DNA of 64,000 nucleotides, from the NCBI GenBank assembly GCA_028285595.1, contig JANQOW010000045.1:18504-82503 (forward strand), in the 5' to 3' direction. The position numbers and the translations under genes are program-made. Positions 45,638 to 54,600 of this stretch are shown here, piece after piece. Within the stretch, counting starts at the first letter, position 1, and every line of letters starts with the position of its first letter. The notes under the pieces are model-generated. The model had not been told where the DNA came from, did not search any database, and saw nothing but the letters and a program-made list of their open reading frames with translations. Source of the stretch: Hyphomicrobiales bacterium (GTDB lineage: Bacteria; Pseudomonadota; Alphaproteobacteria; Rhizobiales; CAJQND01).

Positions 45638-46393
45638 ATGGACTATGACCGAACATCGGTGCCGGACAGCTATGATGCCGGACGCGAAATCGCAGACGAT
45701 AAGAAACGCGCTTTCGTGGCCGAGTTTGCCCAGATCACCGGCACCAGCGATATCTCCAAAATCATAGATTTGGGCTGTGGCACAGGCCGCTTTTCCGCCA
45801 CCTTGGCAGACGTGTTTGATGCAGACGTCCTGGGCGTTGAACCCTCGAGCCGGATGATCGCCCAAGCTCGCGAAAAGCACGACGATCCGCGGCTCTCCTT
45901 TGCCGAGGCGCCTGGCGAGGCGCTGCCGGTGGAGGACAGTTCGGCGGACATGATTTTCATGTCCATGGTGCTGCATCATCTGAAAGATCCCAGCCGGGTG
46001 GCCTTGGAGTGCTGGCGGGCCTTACGCGCCGGCGGCATGGTCTGCATCCGCAACTCCATGGCCGACGAGGTGGGCACCTACCCTTACCTGGACGTGTTTC
46101 CGTCTATTCGGACGATCATCGAGCGCCAGCTTATGACACGGGCCCAGCTGGTCGATGTTTTCGGCCAGTACGGGTTCTCGCTTAAGGCCAACGAAACCAG
46201 GTGGCATGACATTGCGCCGAACTGGTCCGCGTTCGCGGAGAAGATGGCCCTGCGTGCCGACAGCTTCGTCGCACAGCTTTCCGATGCGGAGTTCGAGACC
46301 GGTCTTGCGGCGCTGCGCGAAAAAGCACTCACCGCTCCACAAGACGAAAGCGCCCGGCTGCGGGTGGATTTGATTGTGTTCCAGTTGGACTAA
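45638..46393 (+). CDS. Class I SAM-dependent methyltransferase
   Basis: 251 residues. The SAM site is IIDLGCGTGRFSATLA, followed by the acidic end of strand 2 (VLGVEPSSRMI) and the motif ADMIFMSMVLHHLKDP. It resembles the UbiE/BioC-like group; the acceptor is unknown. It starts 13 bases after the ABC ATPase and is probably the last gene of that operon, converging with the TyrA-like gene with a 4-base stop overlap. Confidence 0.88.
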   Translation: MDYDRTSVPDSYDAGREIADDKKRAFVAEFAQITGTSDISKIIDLGCGTGRFSATLADVFDADVLGVEPSSRMIAQAREKHDDPRLSFAEAPGEALPVEDSSADMIFMSMVLHHLKDPSRVALECWRALRAGGMVCIRNSMADEVGTYPYLDVFPSIRTIIERQLMTRAQLVDVFGQYGFSLKANETRWHDIAPNWSAFAEKMALRADSFVAQLSDAEFETGLAALREKALTAPQDESARLRVDLIVFQLD

Positions 46394-47148
46394 GCACCGT
46401 TTTTGTCTGAAGGCTGAAGGCTGAGCATGGCGTTGCGCACATGCTGATCGCTTCTGTCGAAGCGGTCGATCACCTGGCGGCAATAGGGATTGAACCGACA
46501 GACTTCCTGAAACAGATCACCGTCGTGGCGCACCGAATCCACGGCGTCCATCAGGAACCCGAACGAAACCGTATCTATATCAGTACGCTCAAATCCACCA
46601 TGCGCAACCACCTGGCCGATATAGTGGGTGAGGAACAAGGTTTCGGCCAAGTCCCTGTCATGCGCGTCAGCGCTGGTCTCTATGAGCTGAAAGCCCACAT
46701 CGGTGAGTTTCCGGCAAACAGCCGCATAGTGGTCGCGCTCCAAGCTGTGTCCGGTGATCACGATGCGCAGCCCTGACACATCGCCCGCGCGCTTGGCGTA
46801 ACTTTCCGGTCCGAACATCGGATGGGTGGCAAGGAAGGGAAGATCTGGACGGGCCTGTTTGATCTGATCCATCGTATACTTCTTGACCGTGGCAACATCG
46901 ACCACGATCCCATCCGGGCGCATATGGGGGCTGATCTTCTCCAACGTGGCCGCATACGCGCTTATGGGCACCGTCAGCACGACGGCGTCACAGGCTGCAA
47001 CCTCCTCTAATGAGAAGAACAGAACCCCATCGGGGCTGCGGCGGCCCGAGTGGATCTTCAGTTCCGCTTCCGGCAGATAACGCTGGGCGAGCGCATGAAG
47101 AAACGCGCCGAAATGGCCGTATCCGATGAGGCCGATGGAAAAGGACAT
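46390..47148 (-). CDS. Prephenate/arogenate dehydrogenase-like protein (TyrA family)
   Basis: 252 residues. N-terminal NAD(P)-binding GLIGYGHFGAFLHALAQRY and then the TyrA segments CDAVVLTVPISAY, VDVATVKKY and LPFLATHPMFGPES. The His/Ser motif ATHPMFGP is the family substrate site. The protein is shorter than most bacterial TyrA and has no ACT or chorismate mutase part, like plant and some proteobacterial arogenate dehydrogenases. Since the usual alphaproteobacterial tyrC lies next to hisC elsewhere, this copy may be a paralogue with another substrate. Divergent from the amidase across 211 bases. Confidence 0.82.
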   Translation of the reverse strand: MSFSIGLIGYGHFGAFLHALAQRYLPEAELKIHSGRRSPDGVLFFSLEEVAACDAVVLTVPISAYAATLEKISPHMRPDGIVVDVATVKKYTMDQIKQARPDLPFLATHPMFGPESYAKRAGDVSGLRIVITGHSLERDHYAAVCRKLTDVGFQLIETSADAHDRDLAETLFLTHYIGQVVAHGGFERTDIDTVSFGFLMDAVDSVRHDGDLFQEVCRFNPYCRQVIDRFDRSDQHVRNAMLSLQPSDKNGA

Positions 47149-47359
47149 GGGAGCTGCTTCGGTCTAGGTTGGCAAATGCACGCAGGCTGGGCTCGGCATA
47201 ATACCTGCCGGCCAAGTGTGCAAGGGGCGCCTCAGTGATAACCAACCGGCGCAAATCAAGGCACGCCTGGCGCCGACGCATTGTCTCAGGCAGATTTTCA
47301 GACATAATCGCAACCGCAGCAAACGTGGGGCGAGAGGCAAAGACCAGAGATGAGCACTG

Positions 47360-48811
47360 ATGAGACTTGATGAATACGCCGAATATGATGGGCTGGGCTT
47401 AGCCGGCCTTGTGGCCAAAGGAGACGTCACCCCTCGCGAACTGGCACACCTGGCCGCTGAAGCGATTGCAACGGTCGACCCGGACCTTAAGGCGGTTGTG
47501 GAGGTTTATGGCGATCGCATCGCCGACCTCGATGAGCAACACTTGGGAGACGGCCCGTTCCGCGGCGTGCCGTTCTTGATCAAAGATGTGGGCGGGCATG
47601 AGAAAGGCCGCAAGATCGAATATGGCTCAAGGCTCTGCGAAGGCATGGTGGCCGAGTTCGACACAAATTTCGGCAAACTGCTCAGGGCAGCCGGGCTCAA
47701 CATCATCGGCCGCTCCAACACCCCGGAGTACTCCATCGCCGGCTCAGCGGAAAACGCGCTCTACGGCAACACCTCCACACCGTGGCGGCTGGGCCATTCG
47801 GCCGGCGGCTCAAGTGGTGGTGCCGCGGCTGCAGTGGCCGCTGGTCTGGTGCCCTTGGCCCACGGCTCAGATATTGCCGGCTCTATCCGGATTCCTGCCT
47901 GCTGGTGCGGTGGCGTTGGTCTCAAACCCTCCCGCGGTCTCATTTCAGCGGGCCCTGTGCTGGATGAATCGGGCTTCGGCCTAGCCATGAGTTTCGTCCA
48001 GTCAAAGACCGTGCGCGACACCGCTGCCATGTTGGATTGCTTGGCCGTGCCGCAGCCGGGCGACCCGTTCATCGTCCAGCGTCCTGAGACCTCCTATGCT
48101 CAAGCCCTCACCAGCCGCCGGAACCCGTTGAAGATTGCCTGGACCGCGGAGCCCTTGGCCAAGCATCCGGTAGACCCGGAAATCGCGGCCGCCACAGAGA
48201 CTGTGGCACAGCACCTGCGCGAGATTGGCCACATCGTGGAAGACGCAAAGCTACCGTTCGATCATGAAGAGGCCTCTCGCGCCATGGCCCACTTCTGGTT
48301 CTTTGGCTTTCATCAGCGCCTGGATGGGTACGCAGCAAAGACCGGCCGCACCATCGGTCCCGACACTTTGGAACCAGTGGTTCTGGAGATCTACAACCTC
48401 TCCCGCCGCATGGACCCCTACCAATTCCTGACATCCCTGGATTGGCTCAACCAGGCCCGCCGCACCCTGGGCGCCTTCTTCGCCGATTACGATGTCCTGG
48501 TCAGCCCATCGTGCGCGATCCCCGCCCCGCCGCATGGCCCTTACGGCCTGAGCGAACCTGGTTGGGATCCGGTGGACTACATCGTCCACGGCGACAAGCC
48601 GGTGCAGTATAGTTTCCCGTTTAACGTCACCGGCGGGCCGGCCATCTCCTTGCCGCTGGCCATGCACTCAACCGGTCTTCCGATCGGTATTCAGCTCGCC
48701 GCCGGGCCGTCACAAGATCATATCCTCTTAGGCCTCGCCGCAGGTCTGGAAGAGGCTCTGCCCTGGGCGCAGCGTCGTCCGCCTGTGCACGTTGCAGCAA
48801 ACCTGTTGTGA
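47360..48811 (+). CDS. Amidase (amidase signature family)
   Basis: 483 residues. The Ser-cisSer-Lys triad is visible: Lys in PFLIKDVGG, and the two Ser in the glycine-rich stretch HSAGGSSGGAAAAVAAGLVP plus SDIAGSIRIPA. This family hydrolyses carboxamides; substrate choice cannot be predicted. Relatives include glutamyl-tRNA amidotransferase A, but the absence of gatC/gatB nearby and the C-terminal sequence favour a catabolic amidase. A sodium/solute symporter gene follows 64 bases downstream and may import the substrate or its product. Confidence 0.9.
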   Translation: MRLDEYAEYDGLGLAGLVAKGDVTPRELAHLAAEAIATVDPDLKAVVEVYGDRIADLDEQHLGDGPFRGVPFLIKDVGGHEKGRKIEYGSRLCEGMVAEFDTNFGKLLRAAGLNIIGRSNTPEYSIAGSAENALYGNTSTPWRLGHSAGGSSGGAAAAVAAGLVPLAHGSDIAGSIRIPACWCGGVGLKPSRGLISAGPVLDESGFGLAMSFVQSKTVRDTAAMLDCLAVPQPGDPFIVQRPETSYAQALTSRRNPLKIAWTAEPLAKHPVDPEIAAATETVAQHLREIGHIVEDAKLPFDHEEASRAMAHFWFFGFHQRLDGYAAKTGRTIGPDTLEPVVLEIYNLSRRMDPYQFLTSLDWLNQARRTLGAFFADYDVLVSPSCAIPAPPHGPYGLSEPGWDPVDYIVHGDKPVQYSFPFNVTGGPAISLPLAMHSTGLPIGIQLAAGPSQDHILLGLAAGLEEALPWAQRRPPVHVAANLL

Positions 48812-48827
48812 CGCGGAATCAAGTGCA

Positions 48828-48841
48828 CGCACTATAGTGCG
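48828..48841. promoter_or_regulatory. 14-base perfect palindrome before the symporter gene
   Basis: CGCACTATAGTGCG reads the same on both strands and lies 35 bases upstream of the symporter ATG. It contains TATAGT, a possible -10 hexamer. This is a natural place for a dimeric repressor. Confidence 0.4.
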
Positions 48842-48875
48842 CCGGGCACCTGATCACTAACCAACGGAGCCATCC

Positions 48876-50756
48876 ATGGCCGACATGGCAGAAAAGATCA
48901 TCTGGCTGACCGCCTGCCTGCTGGCCTATGTGCTGCTGTGTTTGGCCGCCGGATATCTTGGAGCGCGCGCCAGCACGCGCACTGGCAGCTTCTTCACTGC
49001 CGAAGCCACGTCTTCGACCTGGACCGGCGCGGGCGCAATGACCGCCTGCCTCTTGGGCGCCTGGGTGTTTCTGGCCCATCCCGGATTGATCTATCGTGAC
49101 GGTTTGCCGGCCGCCAGCCTCTCCTCGGCAGCGATCCTGCTGCCGGCCTGCGCGCTTCTCATGTTTGGCCGGCTCGCCAGCTTGGGGCAGAGCGCAGGCA
49201 AGGCCAGCCTGGCCAATCTGCTCGAAGAGTATTTTCAAAGCACCCAAGTGCGAAACCTCGTGATCCTGGCCGGTGTCGGCTTTGCACTGCCTTTGCTTGC
49301 CTGGCAGTTCCGCACAGCCGGCACGCTGATCAACCTGTTGAGCGACGACACGCTCTCCAGCACCATCGCGATGCTCGCTATGGCCGCCCTTGTCACACTT
49401 TACGTGGCGTGGGGCGGCGTCCGGGCGGCGCTGTCGTGCGCAAAAGTTCAGTTCGCGCTCATGGTCGCCGGCATCATCGCGCTTGGATGCGTAGCGCTTT
49501 ACTATATTGGCGGATTTGGCAGGCTGAGCGAGGGCATCGCCGCGTTGGCCGAGATTGATACCAACCGGACGGCCGGTGGTTTCAGCCACTACCTCGCCCT
49601 GCCGGGCATCATACAATTTGAGACCTCAGCCCGCGAAGCGATTGGATCCCCATGGACCGGCACCATGGTGATCACCACCATGCTCGCTTTCACAGGCATC
49701 ATAGTCTCCCCTGTGTTCGCCACGTGGGCCCTCTGCATGAAAGGCATGACCACCGTTCAGCCTCGCCTGATCTGGACCTCCGGTGTGATTCTCGGCATCG
49801 TTCTTTTGGTATTCAGCGTGGCACAGGGACTGGGTGGCCACCTGCTGGGCGGCAACATGGCCATGTCCGATGAACGCGGCGACTTCGTCTACAATATCAT
49901 GGGCGCAAATCTGGCGGGCATGGACCTCATGGAAACCGAAGGCCAAGAGAATGAACTGGTGCCGGTCCTGATCCACTTACTGGGCGACACGCTGCCCTGG
50001 CTGTTTGCCCTGCTCACCATTGCAGCCATCGCGGCCCTCAACGCCACATCGGCTGCACTCTTGGTGGGCACGACCACATTGCTCGCCCGTGCCGGCTTTG
50101 CGCGCACCGACAATCTGACAGCATCAAGGCTGCAAGCCGCCGCCGTGACCCTTGCCATCACAGCAGCCGCACTGGCCCTCGCCTGGGCGGAGGAGACCGC
50201 TCAAATCAACCTCTCCCACCTGGCTTTAGCGATCGGGGCGCAGATGTGGCCCGCGTTGATCGGTTTGTGCTGGATCCCACGATTGACTGGACGTGCGGTG
50301 GCGGCCGGGATGGTGTTCGGCATCATCGCGGCCTTTGCCACTGAGCCGTTCGGCGTTGAAGCGCTCAACATCCAGGCTTGGGGCGGTTGGCCCTTCACCG
50401 TTCATTCCGCCTTTTGGGGTTTGCTGGTAAACGTGCTTACGGTCGCCATTGTGTCAAAGCTCAGCTCGTCACCTGACCGGCTGGCGCACCGCAAGAGCTA
50501 TCATGAAGATCCAAACGCCGTGGGAGGCCGCACCCTGATCAAAGCGGCCGGCGTGACGGTGGCCTGGCTGTTCTTCGCAGCCGGTCCGGGAACGATACTG
50601 GGCAACTCCGTCTTTGGTGCCCCTGATGATCGGCAAAGCTGGTTGTTCCACATGCCGTCACTGTGGATCTGGCACGCGGTGTGGTGGGCCCTGGGGATCG
50701 TTCTGTTGCTCTATCTCTCCAAACTCAGCAAGCCTCAGGCACAGGCCACCGGCTAG
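48876..50756 (+). CDS. Sodium:solute symporter family (SSS) transporter
   Basis: 626 residues, about 13 or more membrane helices. It opens IIWLTACLLAYVLLCLAAGYLGARAS (pieces LLAYVLLCLAAGYLGAR), followed by FFTAEATSSTWTGAGAMTACLLGAW, which is the SSS helix 1-2 region, and has SHLALAIGAQMWPALIG, an SSS helix typical of the C-terminal half. Substrates of this family include organic acids, amino acids, urea and vitamins. GGAG precedes the ATG. Probably functionally tied to the amidase upstream. It converges with the fructosamine kinase-like gene, with stops overlapping by 4 bases. Confidence 0.88.
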   Translation: MADMAEKIIWLTACLLAYVLLCLAAGYLGARASTRTGSFFTAEATSSTWTGAGAMTACLLGAWVFLAHPGLIYRDGLPAASLSSAAILLPACALLMFGRLASLGQSAGKASLANLLEEYFQSTQVRNLVILAGVGFALPLLAWQFRTAGTLINLLSDDTLSSTIAMLAMAALVTLYVAWGGVRAALSCAKVQFALMVAGIIALGCVALYYIGGFGRLSEGIAALAEIDTNRTAGGFSHYLALPGIIQFETSAREAIGSPWTGTMVITTMLAFTGIIVSPVFATWALCMKGMTTVQPRLIWTSGVILGIVLLVFSVAQGLGGHLLGGNMAMSDERGDFVYNIMGANLAGMDLMETEGQENELVPVLIHLLGDTLPWLFALLTIAAIAALNATSAALLVGTTTLLARAGFARTDNLTASRLQAAAVTLAITAAALALAWAEETAQINLSHLALAIGAQMWPALIGLCWIPRLTGRAVAAGMVFGIIAAFATEPFGVEALNIQAWGGWPFTVHSAFWGLLVNVLTVAIVSKLSSSPDRLAHRKSYHEDPNAVGGRTLIKAAGVTVAWLFFAAGPGTILGNSVFGAPDDRQSWLFHMPSLWIWHAVWWALGIVLLLYLSKLSKPQAQATG

Positions 50757-51637
50757 AGCCCCAATCTGTCAAGAACCCGCAAGACTGCGGGAACATAGCT
50801 GCGGCCGAATAAAACCGCATGCACCAGGTTGGGATAGAGATTGTAGATATCTTTCCGCACCGCAAAGAAATCCTCATCCAGCTCAAAAACCGAACGGTAG
50901 GCATCGAAGAAGCTGTCGCCGAACGTGCCGAACAGCGTCGAAAACGCAAGCTCAATCTCCCTGTGACCGAAGTAGATCGCCGGATCGATCAGTCCGACAA
51001 TTCTATCGCCTTTGACCAGAATGTTGCCTTGCCACAGATCACCGTGCAGCAGAGAAGCATGGGCCGGCTCGTCCAAGTAGCGCCCTATCCGGCCCGCCAA
51101 GGCTTCAATGCGGCTGAACTCGCCGGGCTTCAGGGCCCCTGTGTTCAAGGCCATGCGCGCCATGTACAAGAGGCGTTTATGGACGAAGAATTCAACCCAG
51201 CGATCCTCTTCCCCGTTCGGTTGAAGCAGGCCACCTATGACCGTGTTGCGGCCATAGCCGAACCGGGGGCTCTTGTGATCGTGCAAACGGGCCAGAAGCT
51301 CAGCCGCATGGCGTTCGTGAGACGGCGTGCGCGGGGCTCCCTCATTGTCAATCCACTCCATAGCCAGGAGCGTCGGCTCGCAATGCAAGACCCCCGGCAG
51401 CGGCAAATCGCTTTGCACCGCAAGCTCACGCAGCATGAAAGCTTCACTCTCCAGATGGCCGGGAAGCTCCGGTGTCCCCGCTTTGACCAGCACCGGCGGT
51501 CCATCGATCAGCTCAACTTTGATGACCTCAAGCCCCCACGACCGGCCAAGTGGTTGGCAGCGGGCAACGGGTCGGCCTAACACCGCTTCAAGCCGGTCTG
51601 AATGGAAGGGTTGCAGCATGGGGCGGTTTAACCCCAT
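50753..51637 (-). CDS. Fructosamine/ketosamine kinase family protein
   Basis: 294 residues. Kinase-like fold: the start RCQPLGRSWGLEVIKVELID and PVLVKAG hold the ATP-binding Lys, LLAMEWI marks the hinge, and SLLHGDLWQGNILVKGDRI with GLIDPAIYFG carries the catalytic loop and metal-binding Asp. Fructosamine-3-kinase relatives repair glycated amino groups. The first ATG (51637) is given, but one at 51619 is equally possible. It starts 53 bases after the STAND gene stop on the same strand with no terminator between, so it may be read from the same message. Whether this has meaning is open. Confidence 0.85.
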   Translation of the reverse strand: MGLNRPMLQPFHSDRLEAVLGRPVARCQPLGRSWGLEVIKVELIDGPPVLVKAGTPELPGHLESEAFMLRELAVQSDLPLPGVLHCEPTLLAMEWIDNEGAPRTPSHERHAAELLARLHDHKSPRFGYGRNTVIGGLLQPNGEEDRWVEFFVHKRLLYMARMALNTGALKPGEFSRIEALAGRIGRYLDEPAHASLLHGDLWQGNILVKGDRIVGLIDPAIYFGHREIELAFSTLFGTFGDSFFDAYRSVFELDEDFFAVRKDIYNLYPNLVHAVLFGRSYVPAVLRVLDRLGL

Positions 51638-51689
51638 TCGGCAGAAAGCGCGACGATAAAGTGTCAGCCGCGCAGCTCAGCGAAAACAG

Positions 51690-54600
51690 CTACTTTGCCA
51701 GATTTGTGAATTCACTGATGTTGATCAGATCCATCCGCTTCTTATCATTTTCGCTGAGTTCAGGCTTTGCGGCCCATTCAGCATCGTTGATGAGCGCGTT
51801 CCAATCTGTGAGCTGATCCCGTGTGATCACACGGATCTTGTTCAAGCGCCAAGGCACCGCCAGCTTTGAACCGTCCTTCGACCAAGCCGCCCATCTGTAG
51901 AGGCGTCTGGAGGGCTCCACCCAGACGGCAACGGGCTTTCCGCTTTTCAGACTGTAGATGGCCAGTAGGTGACGATTGATGGAGGCAAGCCGGCCGGTGC
52001 CAACCGCCGACATCACGGCAAATTCCCCTTGCGGGTCAACACTGTAGCTCAGCACCCTGTAGCCGGGAACCACCCGCTCGCCGATCACGTTGTTGTCCGG
52101 CTCTTCTCCGCAAGGTTGGTCCAAGTCGTCACTCTTGCGCCGAACGAAGCCGCCGGACCGGTTGGAGAAATAAGTGCATGCACCTGATTTCGTGAAGCCG
52201 GCAAAGGCCGATTCGCGTTCAAGCCGACCGGTGCTGATAGGGCCGTTGGTGTTACCGATCAACCAGGTGCTGACACGGTTGTCCTCCGCGGAGGTCACAA
52301 AAGTGCGGCCGGAGGGATCGATCATCCCCGCCAACACGCGCTTTCGTTCAGGCTGCGGATCGGCATACTCGCCCTGGAACGCGATTGACGGAGCGCTGCC
52401 GTCAAACGTCCAGACCTTTGCAAGGCCATCAGAGCCATAGGTGAGAATCTGTTTGCCGTCTGGCCCGAAGACAGCGTTCCGCAGTGCTCTTGGCCCGTGT
52501 GAGGCGGATGCGATGCGCCGTCCGGTCCGCACGTCGATCACGGACAACGAGCCTCCCGCGCCGCCAGGAATGACGATATGCTTGCCGTCCGGCGAAAGGT
52601 CGGCTCTGTATCCGCTTTGCGGTATAAGCGCTCTCGTATAGCCCCGCGCAGAGATGCCGATGGTCTTATCCCAGCGGTTTGACCAGCGCCCAGAGCCCCG
52701 ATCAGGGCCATACAGGCTGGGGCCTCCACGATGGTGTACGGCCAAATGACCATCCGAAGTGAAGTCGGCCCAATAGGGCGCAAAAGGCAGCTCGACCGCG
52801 AAGTCATCTTCTTTGATGTCACGCGGCTGCGTCCCGTGTGACAGGCTCCACAGGTTCACCCCGCGGCTGCTCAGCCCGAGCGTCTGCACCACCGTGTCGG
52901 AGGGCCAGGCAAAGTGCACTTTGGGTTTTGTCACCTGGTTAAAGACTTCAGACCTTTGCACCAAGGCATACGCAGCGCCGCCGCCCGCAGAGCGTTCTCG
53001 CCCAGCAATGGTCCAATAGCTCAACCGGTTTCGGACAGGGTTCGCCGAGTGCCGGCTTGAGCGAAAATCTCTCGACACCACGGAAAAACTGGCGCCGCTT
53101 CTATCAAACATCGCACGATAGAACCCATTGCCTTGCGCGGATGCTGCTTGAACCAGGCTTCTCGTGGTGGACAGGTTTGTGAGGTTCCAAAGCGCAAGCC
53201 TGTTGGAGAATACGGAGATGAGCCGGGTGCCTGAGCGGTCGACAGCAAGACTTCTGGGGCGGCTGTTGTAGCGTGCCGTTTGCGCAATCCTCTCCCCGGT
53301 CTGGAGGTTCCAGATTGAAATGACGTTGCGTTCCGCAAGCGCAAGCTGTTTCTGCTCCGAAGCGCCCTCTTTCTCAATCAGCGCCGCCGCATAAACGCGC
53401 GCTGTGCGAGCTTTGATAATTGAGGAGAGATTACCGCTCTGCGTGTCCCACACCTCCACTTCATCCCCGCGCGTTTGTACATAGAGCAGGCTGCCGTCTC
53501 GGCTGACACCGTGATTGGTGAGCGTGTAAGGACCGGCAACCTCTTTGAGGACGGCTCCAGTGGCCCCATCCAGCAGCATCAGTTTTTGCGTGTTCGTCTC
53601 ACGCAGGCGCACGAGCACCACGATCCGCGATCTGTCCTGGGTCACCAGCACCGAACGAAACACGCCCGGGCTCCCGGGGGTTGCCCAGATCTGTTTTCCC
53701 GTGCTGGCGTCCGACATCTGCAGCGTGCCGTCCTCATAACCAGACACCACAACCCGTGCATCAGGGCTCAACGCGGCGAGGCTCACATTCACACCGGATT
53801 TCGGGGCTTCAACGAAGGCTTGGCGTTGCCCGGTGGCAGGGCTCCAAATCCAAGAGCGGCCTCCACGCACGATGGTAACCGCACGCTGGCCGTTCTCGCT
53901 AAGCGCAACCGGTTGGCCGTCGGGCCCAATGGTCCCACCCAACGCTCCGCTCTCAACATCAAACACCTGAAGCTGCGATGCAGACTGAATGAGGAGTGTC
54001 TTCCCGTCAGGCGCAAACTGCAGCCCACTCACAAACTCATGCCCGAGAGACTGCCGGAGACGCTCCGGCTTCTCACCCATCTTCCAGACCTCAACCGTAT
54101 TGCGGCCCAGGGCCATTGCCACCAAACCGAAGGCGGCGTGATGCGCCAATGCGGTGACTGACCTTCGTCTCCGGGTCGGTTCAACAGCCGAAGCGCCGTT
54201 CGGCGACAGGGCGAGAACACTGCCCTTGCGCAGACCGGCAAAAATCTCATCCTCGCCCTGCCCCCAGGCCAAAACGTTCACGGCGCCATCGACCTGATAA
54301 TCCACACGGCGCTTCAGCGCGGGGAAGAGATCCCATATCTGAACCGTCGAGCCGCGGGCATGGGGCGTTGTGCTGACAGTTGCCAATCGCAAGCCGTCAG
54401 GACTGACAGCAAAGCGGTCAACTTTTGCCAGCTCGTCAGATCGATCGCCGCTTTCAACATCCCACACCACCAACTTGCGACTGTCAGAGAGGGTCACAAG
54501 GAACTCACCATCACCGAAGAATTGCGCGCGCGTAAGCTCATCTCCAGGCGCCCAGCCCCACAGCGGAACGGGGAACAGCGAAGCCCCATTGTTCACAATA

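Noticed and set aside
46988..47305. 105-codon minus-strand frame overlapping the start of the TyrA-like gene
   Set aside because: Most of it is a frame-shifted reading of the TyrA-like gene, and the unique part is short and featureless.
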